DNA of 5,672 nucleotides from a bacterium. GTDB taxonomy: Bacteria > Patescibacteriota > Minisyncoccia > UBA6257. Position 1 is the first letter of the stretch, and every line of letters starts with the position of its first letter. A model generated the notes under the pieces. That model was not told the DNA's origin. It made no database searches and worked only from the letters and a program-made list of their open reading frames with translations. The DNA is taken from contig JAGGZF010000022.1 in assembly GCA_021162155.1 (NCBI GenBank), forward strand, positions 1 to 5,672, written 5' to 3'. The translations under genes and the position numbers were made by a program. Shown one piece after another: positions 1 to 5,672 of the stretch.

Positions 1-48
1 GGATCATTTGACTATGAAAGGAAGAAAGAAAATCCTGAACCTTATTAG
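1..48 (+). CDS. possible C-terminal tail of an intron-encoded ORF (partial)
   Basis: Frame 1 is open from the window edge through 15 codons to a TAG at 46-48. The visible tail is hydrophilic and charged and ends in Asn-Pro-Glu-Pro-Tyr. It lies inside the group I intron that ends at 215, upstream of that intron's P7 strand. That is where a homing endonuclease gene often sits, in a peripheral loop. Fifteen codons are too few to assign a family, and a chance open stretch of this length is quite possible. The call rests on position alone. Confidence 0.25.
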   Translation, partial: GSFDYERKKENPEPY

Positions 49-215
49 CAGAATGAATCACAGAAAAAAGCGATTTTGAGAATCCTCAGAGACCATACGT
101 CGGACTTCGGCATTATGCCGAAGAAGATATGGTCCGAACTGCATAGCGATATGCAGAGATAAACAGAAATGTTTATCCGGCTTCTAGTTTTTTCTAGAAG
201 TTAGTAACACAATTG
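1..215 (+). ncRNA. group I intron at 23S position 1931, 3' part
   Basis: This is the 3' end of a self-splicing group I intron. The conserved R element is seen at 86-97 (CTCAGAGACCATA) and the S element at 125-135 (AGATATGGTCC). Their P7 strands, 91-97 and 128-134, pair over 7 bp. They carry a C/G pair where the usual R/S consensus has U/A, a compensatory change. P8 is 105-112 with 116-123. Three hairpins follow: 139-156 with a GCGA loop, 158-177 with a GAAA loop, and 181-200 with a T6 loop. The intron ends at G215. The next exon base equals A1932 of E. coli, so the insertion follows U1931, a site where Thermotoga 23S introns are known. No P7.1/P7.2 hairpins lie between P7 and P8, so it is not subgroup IA. 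The 5' half lies outside the window. Confidence 0.85.
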
Positions 216-939
<724 letters not shown>

Positions 940-1713
940 AAGAAATTGCTACTTTACAGAGTAATCTGTAATGACAATTCGGCTTATAACGGTGGAACCT
1001 GAGTTAATTTTACGGGTCACCAAATTTATGCTAAAATTACTTGAGGACCGTAGAATTAACAGGCAATACCGTGGGAAGATTAATAAAAGCTAAAAATACA
1101 GATTTAGCTTATATTGCTGGTTTTCTTGATGGTGACGGAAGTATAATGGTTCAGGTCAAGAGAACTAAATTTAATGCCAGAGGGTGGCGCTTGATGTTTA
1201 CTATCTGTTTTTATCAGGATAGCAAACATGAGCAGCCGTTATTTTGGATAAGACAGCAATTAGGTATCGGATATATCTCTCATCGAAACGACGGAATGAC
1301 AGAACTCAGGATAAATGGCTACGCACAAGTAGAAAATATCTTAAGAGAACTATTTCCTTATCTGAAGTTTAAGAGGAAACAAGCGAAAATTATTCTGAGT
1401 ATACTTAAACTGATACATAATAGAAGAATCGGACAGTTGACCAAGAAGCAAAGATTAAAAATTGCCGACTTGATATACAAATCAAGAGAGTTGACCTACA
1501 AGTCTGGTTGGAAAAGTTTGGACAGAACTAAAAAATTAAAGAAAATATTAGCTGGTTAGCTTTTATTAATCCCCGTAACGACTGATTCCACTAATTACAG
1601 TGGATGAGATAGGAAACTTTTAGTGTCCTATCATACGCCGACCCCATTTAGATTTTAAAATCTAAATGGGTGAAGATATAGTCTAAGCCCTTTAGAAATA
1701 AAGGGGGAACTTG
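940..1713 (+). ncRNA. group IA-like intron inside the sarcin-ricin loop (after U2656)
   Basis: This is a complete 774-nt group I ribozyme. P1 is 936-941 with 946-951: 6 bp, a GAAA loop, and the U939·G948 wobble at the 5' splice site. P2 is 955-960/965-970. P3 is 979-983/1637-1641. P4 is 989-993/1068-1072. P5 is about 998-1009/1053-1063, with J4/5 GGAA and J5/4 CAAT much as in the phage T4 td intron. P6 is 1073-1090/1559-1574, including 13 consecutive pairs. P7 is 1580-1583/1680-1683. P7.1 is 1587-1604 and P7.2 is 1608-1632; this pair of hairpins marks subgroup IA. P8 is 1643-1656/1657-1670. P9 is 1688-1705 with a GAAA loop. The terminal G is 1713. Removing 940-1713 restores ATAGT-ACGAGAGGAC. 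The endonuclease gene occupies the P6 loop. Confidence 0.93.
1071..1559 (+). CDS. LAGLIDADG homing endonuclease, I-CreI-like, intron-encoded
   Basis: A 162-residue single-motif LAGLIDADG endonuclease, almost the length of I-CreI (163), so expected to act as a homodimer. It would cut the intronless 23S allele so that repair copies the intron in. The motif helix AYIAGFLDGDGSI is at residues 13-25. By alignment to I-CreI, D22 matches catalytic D20, Q49 matches Q47 and K101 matches K98; R51 is replaced by H53. Shared later blocks are LGIGYI (64-69) and PYLKFKRKQA (96-105), followed by a basic C-terminal tail. I chose GTG 1071: AGG lies 7 nt upstream, and the N-terminal length then matches I-CreI. 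TTG at 1041 (172 aa) is the only other in-frame start; it has no ribosome site and lies inside P5. The gene fills the P6 loop of its intron. The TAG stop and the GTG start both fall in paired core segments. Confidence 0.88.
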   Translation: MGRLIKAKNTDLAYIAGFLDGDGSIMVQVKRTKFNARGWRLMFTICFYQDSKHEQPLFWIRQQLGIGYISHRNDGMTELRINGYAQVENILRELFPYLKFKRKQAKIILSILKLIHNRRIGQLTKKQRLKIADLIYKSRELTYKSGWKSLDRTKKLKKILAG

Positions 1714-2006
1714 ACGAGAGGACTTGGCTGGACGAACCTCTGGTGTACCGGTTGTCGCACCAGCGGCACCGCCGGGTAGCTATGTTCGGAAGGGATAAGC
1801 GCTGAAAGCATCTAAGTGCGAAGCCCACCCCAAGATTAGGTATCGTGCTCTCTACTTTTGTAGAGAGGTGAGGTCCCTGGAAGATGACCAGGTCCGCGTA
1901 AGCGGCTTGCCTAGATTTGTTTTTCAAGTTTAGGCAAGGATAGGCCTTAGGTGGAGGCCCGGTAACGGGTAAAGCCGAGAGGTCCTAATGACCGAAACCA
2001 CTTTCC
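1714..2006 (+). rRNA. rrl: 23S rRNA exon, 3' end (domain VI)
   Basis: The exon begins ACGAGAGGAC, completing the sarcin-ricin loop; A1717 corresponds to A2660, the ricin target, and G1718 to G2661. Downstream blocks match domain VI, including GGTAGCTATGTTCGGAAG near 1776-1793, GATAAGCGCTGAAAGCATCT near 1795-1814 and GGTCCTAATGACCG near 1981-1994. The final helix strand is taken to end near 2006, with an uncertainty of about 10 nt. Confidence 0.93.
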
Positions 2007-2045
2007 ATCTTTAGCGAGAAGAAAAACAATTTAAGAATAGAGTTC

Positions 2046-2156
2046 TGGCCCGTGATTTAGTTGAGAGTGTCCCACCCGATCCCATTCCGAACTCGGAAGT
2101 GAAAGCTCTCAACGCCGATGATACTCCGTAAGGGGGAAAGTAGGTTTTGCGGGCCT
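2046..2156 (+). rRNA. rrf: 5S rRNA
   Basis: The segment carries the 5S hallmark blocks TGTCCCACCCGATCCCAT (2068-2085), CCGAACTCGGAAGTGAAA (2087-2104) and CGCCGATGAT (2113-2122). The terminal helix I is formed by GGCCCG at 2047-2052 with CGGGCC at 2150-2155. The gene lies about 40 nt downstream of the 23S end on the same strand, so both are expected in one precursor. The length of about 111 nt is slightly below the usual 115-120. Ends are set by helix I and may shift by a few bases. Confidence 0.95.
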
Positions 2157-2162
2157 TTTTTA
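2149..2162 (+). terminator. possible rRNA operon terminator: 5S helix I plus T-run
   Basis: The GC-rich 3' strand of 5S helix I (CGGGCC, 2150-2155) is followed directly by six T residues at 2156-2161. No separate GC hairpin lies between 5S and the next gene. If termination is intrinsic here, folded 5S helix I with this T-run is the only candidate. The stem closes a whole 5S molecule, which is atypical for a terminator, so the call is weak. Confidence 0.3.
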
Positions 2163-2175
2163 TTTATGTTATTTA

Positions 2176-2184
2176 TGTTATAAT
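2176..2184 (+). promoter_or_regulatory. extended -10 promoter of the cell-wall operon
   Basis: TGTTATAAT is a perfect extended -10 box (TGn plus TATAAT at 2179-2184). No clear -35 hexamer lies about 17 nt upstream, where the T-run after 5S sits; extended -10 promoters often manage without one. The expected start of transcription, 7 to 9 nt past the box, is G2192 or A2193. The start codon of the next gene is at 2193, so the transcript would be leaderless. The 9-bp unit ATTTATGTT occurs twice in tandem at 2162-2179 and supplies the TG element. Confidence 0.6.
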
Positions 2185-2192
2185 TCATTCCG

Positions 2193-3548
2193 ATGGATAA
2201 AAGATTAACTAAACAGGCAATAGTTATTTCTGTTACAGTTCTCTTTTTTATTGTTATAGGTTTAGGAATTCGTCACTCTTTACAACCTCCTCCTACTTGT
2301 TTTGATAACAAGAGAAACCAAGGGGAGGAAGGAATCGATTGTGGAGGTCCCTGTATTCCTTGTAGATTAAAAGAAAATCCCTCCTTCTCTTTAATGGGTT
2401 CTCCTTATTATCTACCTGAACCGGGCGGTAAAATAGATATAATCTTCCGTTTAGTTAATAAAGATCAAGAATGGGGAGCTAAATCTTTTTCTTACAAAGT
2501 GATTCTAGAAGGAGATAATCAGCAAAAGGAAGAGTTTATTCGTAGTGGTTTTATATTACCGCGTCAATCCAAACTTTTTGTTCTGCCCTTGGTATCCACT
2601 AATATCAAAAATCCTCGCATAAAGATAGAAATTCTAAAAGATAGTATTCAGTGGGCAAAAGTAGTAGAAGGAGTAAAATTGGATTTAGGAGACCCTTTCA
2701 TTGTTACCAATATTAAAGTTTTAACTCCTTTAAGTCCCCCGGGTACAGAGTATAATGTTTATCTCTTTGTAAAAACACTGAAGTTAGGAATGAGAGATCC
2801 GGAGGTCTATAATCTTCAGAAAGTGCTTGCTCAATATCCTGATATTTATCCAGAAGGAAAAATTAGTGGCTATTTTGATTCTGCTACCGAGAGAGCAGTG
2901 AAGAAATTCCAGCGAAAATACGGCATAAGAACTACTGGAGAAGTAGGTCCTCAAACTAGAGCGCAGTTGAATGAGTTATTTGGCCCTAAAGAAAGTGAGC
3001 CATTTTCCTATACTTTCACTAAAACCCTCAGGAGGGGTATGGAGGGAATAGAAGTCATAAATTTACAAAGAGCCTTGGCTTTAGATGCTACTGTAAAGCC
3101 CAAAGGATCTATTAGTGGATATTTTGGTCCTGCTACAGAAAGAGCGGTGAAGGAGTTTCAAAAGAAATACGGAATTCCTGCTACAGGTGAAGTAGGCCCT
3201 CTTACTAGACAAAAACTTAATGAGTTATTCTCTCATCCCGAAGAGACAAAACCCCGTTTGCCTGATGAGTACTTTGAGCCATACGAGGCATCTTTGAAAG
3301 TAAAAGGAGAACTTTACAACACTACTCCGTTCCACTGGAAAGAGGGTAAAGTTATTATAGTGTTATGCGATAAAGCGGGGAACCCGGTAGCCGTGGGAAT
3401 TTCTCCTTTAGAAAACATTAGATATGATAAGCCGTCGGGGTTTGTTATTCAGTGGAAACAAAAAATGCCTCGCGGAGTGAGGGTTTGTGAGAAGTTAGGA
3501 GATATAAATGTTTTGTCTGAGGATAATGTGTATATAGAGGAAAAGTAA
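2193..3548 (+). CDS. membrane-anchored protein with Cys motif and two PG_binding_1 domains
   Basis: A 451-residue envelope protein that probably binds peptidoglycan from an N-terminal membrane anchor. Residues 8-27 form one hydrophobic segment with KR before it; no lipobox Cys or clear cleavage site follows, so a signal anchor is likely. Next comes a four-Cys motif (C36, C50, C54, C57; core DCGGPC) of the kind seen in extracellular proteins of small-genome microbes. Residues 65-190 are beta-rich and unassigned. Two PG_binding_1 repeats follow at about 192-263 and 275-346, 83 residues apart, sharing the blocks SGYF, ATERAVK, FQ.KYGI and TGEVGP. A C-terminal beta-rich domain (about 360-450) contains C392 and C432. 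No catalytic domain is recognisable. ATG 2193 is the only sensible start and has no ribosome site, in line with the leaderless promoter. It heads an operon with rodA and mltG, with a 9-nt gap to rodA. Confidence 0.85.
   Translation: MDKRLTKQAIVISVTVLFFIVIGLGIRHSLQPPPTCFDNKRNQGEEGIDCGGPCIPCRLKENPSFSLMGSPYYLPEPGGKIDIIFRLVNKDQEWGAKSFSYKVILEGDNQQKEEFIRSGFILPRQSKLFVLPLVSTNIKNPRIKIEILKDSIQWAKVVEGVKLDLGDPFIVTNIKVLTPLSPPGTEYNVYLFVKTLKLGMRDPEVYNLQKVLAQYPDIYPEGKISGYFDSATERAVKKFQRKYGIRTTGEVGPQTRAQLNELFGPKESEPFSYTFTKTLRRGMEGIEVINLQRALALDATVKPKGSISGYFGPATERAVKEFQKKYGIPATGEVGPLTRQKLNELFSHPEETKPRLPDEYFEPYEASLKVKGELYNTTPFHWKEGKVIIVLCDKAGNPVAVGISPLENIRYDKPSGFVIQWKQKMPRGVRVCEKLGDINVLSEDNVYIEEK
2766..3230 (+). 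repeat. tandem duplication of the peptidoglycan-binding module
   Basis: Two copies of a module of about 72 codons occur at 2766-2981 and 3015-3230, offset by 249 bp. At DNA level the best-conserved part is around 2867-2975 against 3116-3224, covering the ATERAVK, KYGI and TGEVGP coding blocks. Differences lie mostly at third codon positions and in the first half of each module. This suggests an internal duplication now held by selection on the protein. Confidence 0.8.
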
Positions 3549-3557
3549 AATTATTTT

Positions 3558-4643
3558 ATGGGGCTTAACTTTTTTTCTGTAGATTATTCTATATCTTTTT
3601 CTCTGATAATTATTTTAGGAATTAGTTTGTGTATTATAGGGAGTCTTTCAAGTCAAGACAATCCTCCTTTTGTTTCTTTCTATAAGCAACTTATTTTATT
3701 GGTAATCAGTGGAATAGTTTTTTTATTTTTTAGCAATATAGATTGGAGGATTTATAACAATCGCACTATTCTTGTTTTGTATTTTATTTCCTTATTCCTT
3801 TTACTAGCAGTTCTTTTAGTGGGGCAAAAAACCAGAGGCGCTACTGCTTGGTTTCGTATAGGCCCTTTTTCTTTTCAACCTTTGGAGATAATGAAGATAG
3901 TTCTTATTTTGTTATTAGCCAAATATTTGGCTTCCCGCCATTTAGAAATTTGGCAATTTTTTCATTTATTTGCGACATTTTTATACACTTTCTTACCCGT
4001 TTCTTTATTAGTAGCCCAACCGGATTTAGGTGGGGCTACAATATTGGTATTAATATGGTTTGCTATGATTTTAGTGAGCGGAATTCGTGCTAAGCAGATT
4101 TTATTTTTATTGATTAGCGGAGGGTTAATAATCTGTTTGGCTTGGCTTTTTCTACTCCAGCCGTATCAGAGAAATAGAATTATAAGTTTTCTGAAGCCAG
4201 AAACAGACCCTTTGGGGGCAGGGTATAACAGAGAACAAGCATTAATCGCTATAGGCTCTGGAGGATTCTGGGGAAAAGGATTAGGCTGGGGGACACAAAC
4301 ACATCTTCGTTTTCTCCCTCTGTCTAAAACAGATTTTATTTTTGCAGCTACCGCAGAAGAACTGGGATTAGCGGGTTCCTTATTATTGCTTATATCTTAT
4401 ATGATACTATTTTCCCGTATTTTTTCTTGGAGTTCTATATTATCTAATAACTTTGCTAAATTATTCGCTTTTGGCTTGGGAGTTAAGTTAGTAACAGAGA
4501 CAGCAATTAATATAGGGATGAACTTGGGTATTTTTCCTATAGTAGGCATCGCTTTACCTTTTATGTCTTTAGGCGGCTCTCATTTATTAGCCGATTTTTG
4601 GGGATTAGGTATTCTTTATAGTATGATTAAATATAGAGTGTGA
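3558..4643 (+). CDS. rodA: RodA-type SEDS peptidoglycan glycosyltransferase
   Basis: A 361-residue polytopic membrane protein of the SEDS family, which polymerises lipid II into glycan strands with a class B penicillin-binding protein. About ten hydrophobic segments are visible. Family blocks are AWFRIGPFSFQPLEIMK (97-113), QPDLGGA (154-160), NRIISFLKPETDPLGAGY (206-223), IGSGGFWGKGLGWGTQ (232-247) and TDFIFA (258-263). D259 matches the Asp required for polymerase activity in RodA and FtsW. The region NIGMNLGIFPIVG (318-330) favours RodA over FtsW. Two deviations are QPLE for the usual QPSE and SLGGS for SYGGS. Length is close to E. coli RodA (370). The ATG lies 9 nt after the previous stop with no ribosome site at proper spacing, so translation may be coupled. 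Its stop overlaps the start of mltG. No partner transpeptidase gene is in the window. Confidence 0.93.
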   Translation: MGLNFFSVDYSISFSLIIILGISLCIIGSLSSQDNPPFVSFYKQLILLVISGIVFLFFSNIDWRIYNNRTILVLYFISLFLLLAVLLVGQKTRGATAWFRIGPFSFQPLEIMKIVLILLLAKYLASRHLEIWQFFHLFATFLYTFLPVSLLVAQPDLGGATILVLIWFAMILVSGIRAKQILFLLISGGLIICLAWLFLLQPYQRNRIISFLKPETDPLGAGYNREQALIAIGSGGFWGKGLGWGTQTHLRFLPLSKTDFIFAATAEELGLAGSLLLLISYMILFSRIFSWSSILSNNFAKLFAFGLGVKLVTETAINIGMNLGIFPIVGIALPFMSLGGSHLLADFWGLGILYSMIKYRV

Positions 4644-5671
4644 TGATTGTGAAAAAAATAATTATGAAGATAAAAAATCTTTTTTCTCATTTTGTTTTTA
4701 TTCTTTGTATTGCATTGGTGGTATTGTATTTTGGTGTAGTTAATGCGCCGTCCAATTATAGTGATTTTTCAGATTTTTCTATAAAGAAAGGGGAAACATT
4801 AAGAGAGATAGCCTCTCATTTGGAAAAAAATGGATTGGTTTCTTCCTCTGCTCTCTTTCAATTTTATTTTAGGGCATCTGGTCTTACTAAAGATATTAGA
4901 GCAGGATATTATCGATTTCCGCCGCATTCTTCTATAACAAAAATAGCGCAGATTATTACTTCTAACCAGATTTCTTCTGATGGTGTTCTTTTGGTAGTAG
5001 AAGGAACAACTATAAAAGATATAGAAAAGAAACTTCAGGAAAAGAATATTCTCTCTTCAATGGATTTTTATCGTTTTAAAGTGAAGGATTTTTCTGCTGT
5101 TTATCCTGATTTGTTTAATGATGTTCCTCCAGAAAATAATTTAGAAGGATTCTTTTTTCCTGATTCTTATCATTTATCCTCTGGATTATCTGAAAAAGAG
5201 ATAGTGGAAATGTTTCTGAATAATTTCTCCCACAAAGTTCATCAGCTATCTCCTGCTTCTTGGGGTAATTCTAAAATTAGTTTCTATCAGAGATTGATAA
5301 TGGCTTCTATATTAGAGAAAGAAGTCCAGAGTGAGAAAGACAAAAGAATGGTGGCGGACATTTTATGGAGAAGACTACGGGAGAATATTCCTCTTCAAGT
5401 AGATGCTTCAATTTGCTATGCGCAACAACGAAGTTTCACCAATTGTAAATTAACTCCTTCCAGTTTTTCTATAGATTCCCCTTATAATACTTATCTTTAT
5501 AAAGGGTTACCCCCCACTCCTATTTGTAATCCCGGATTAGAATCTTTAGAAGCTGCCTTTCATCCTCTATCTAATGACTACTGGTATTATTTGACGGACA
5601 GAAAAACAGGCAAAACAATTTTTTCTCGGACTTTTGAAGAACATAAATTTGCTCGGCAGAAATATCTTTAA
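4643..5671 (+). CDS. mltG: endolytic murein transglycosylase MltG
   Basis: A 342-residue MltG (YceG family), close to the E. coli length of 340. It cuts nascent glycan strands at the outer face of the membrane and so sets their length, which fits its place beside rodA. One membrane segment spans about residues 13-34, with Lys-rich sequence before it. A LysM-like segment follows (SIKKGETLREIASHL, about 46-60). The catalytic region has ASILEKE at 221-227, whose first Glu (225) aligns with the catalytic E218 of E. coli. Then come RRLRENIPLQVDAS (243-256), SPYNTYLYKGLPPTP (279-293), NPGLESLEAA (296-305) and FSRTFEEH (327-334). I chose ATG 4643 because TGATG shares a base with the rodA stop, a coupling arrangement. 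GTG 4640, GTG 4649 and ATG 4664 are alternatives. The gene is complete; TAA ends one base before the window edge. Confidence 0.93.
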   Translation: MIVKKIIMKIKNLFSHFVFILCIALVVLYFGVVNAPSNYSDFSDFSIKKGETLREIASHLEKNGLVSSSALFQFYFRASGLTKDIRAGYYRFPPHSSITKIAQIITSNQISSDGVLLVVEGTTIKDIEKKLQEKNILSSMDFYRFKVKDFSAVYPDLFNDVPPENNLEGFFFPDSYHLSSGLSEKEIVEMFLNNFSHKVHQLSPASWGNSKISFYQRLIMASILEKEVQSEKDKRMVADILWRRLRENIPLQVDASICYAQQRSFTNCKLTPSSFSIDSPYNTYLYKGLPPTPICNPGLESLEAAFHPLSNDYWYYLTDRKTGKTIFSRTFEEHKFARQKYL

Positions 5672-5672
5672 A

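Noticed and set aside
940..1713. Archaeal-type bulge-helix-bulge intron or group II intron
   Set aside because: The P1 U·G pair, terminal G, P3-P9 helices and S element are group I features; there is no domain V hairpin or reverse transcriptase.
1655..1927. Open frame on the - strand opposite the intron end and last 23S exon
   Set aside because: Antisense to intron P8/P9 and domain VI rRNA, with no protein family resemblance.
2007..2045. tRNA or small gene in the 23S-5S spacer
   Set aside because: About 40 nt only, too short for a tRNA, and no notable structure seen.
3848..4093. 81-codon open frame in another frame inside rodA
   Set aside because: Shadow of a well-conserved rodA segment; no ribosome site and no recognisable product.
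4638..4663. UGA recoded as glycine, as in some CPR lineages
   Set aside because: The rodA frame ends at TGA exactly where family homology ends and mltG begins. Reading through would add only a few residues, and conserved glycines in all genes use GGN.

Overview
The window reads as a bacterial chromosome segment, probably from a Candidate Phyla Radiation (Patescibacteria, Parcubacteria-like) genome. Three things point that way. The 23S rRNA gene is broken by self-splicing introns, one carrying a homing endonuclease gene. The protein genes are AT-rich, tightly packed and nearly free of Shine-Dalgarno sites. An anchored protein combines a Cys motif with peptidoglycan-binding domains next to rodA and mltG. 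This placement is inference; no single diagnostic gene is present. Codon use fits the standard bacterial code.

Positions 1-2006 hold the 3' part of a 23S rRNA gene. Positions 1-215 are the 3' end of a group I intron inserted after U1931 (E. coli numbering). Positions 216-939 are an rRNA exon with the P-loop, peptidyl-transferase centre and A-loop. Positions 940-1713 are a complete 774-nt group I intron, best fitting subgroup IA, that interrupts the sarcin-ricin loop between U2656 and A2657. An I-CreI-like LAGLIDADG endonuclease gene lies in its P6 loop. Positions 1714-2006 are the last exon. A short spacer leads to a 5S rRNA gene (about 2046-2156).

From 2193 to 5671 three same-strand genes form a probable cell-wall operon. 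The first encodes a membrane-anchored protein with a four-Cys motif and two PG_binding_1 domains. The second is a RodA-type SEDS glycan polymerase. The third is the endolytic transglycosylase MltG, whose start overlaps the rodA stop in a TGATG. A perfect extended -10 box ends 8 nt before the first start codon, so the operon mRNA is probably leaderless. Together the products would bind, polymerise and cut glycan strands at the cytoplasmic membrane.

The most unusual element is the sarcin-ricin-loop intron. Its helices P1 to P9 can be drawn directly from the sequence, and its endonuclease reading frame overlaps the ribozyme core.
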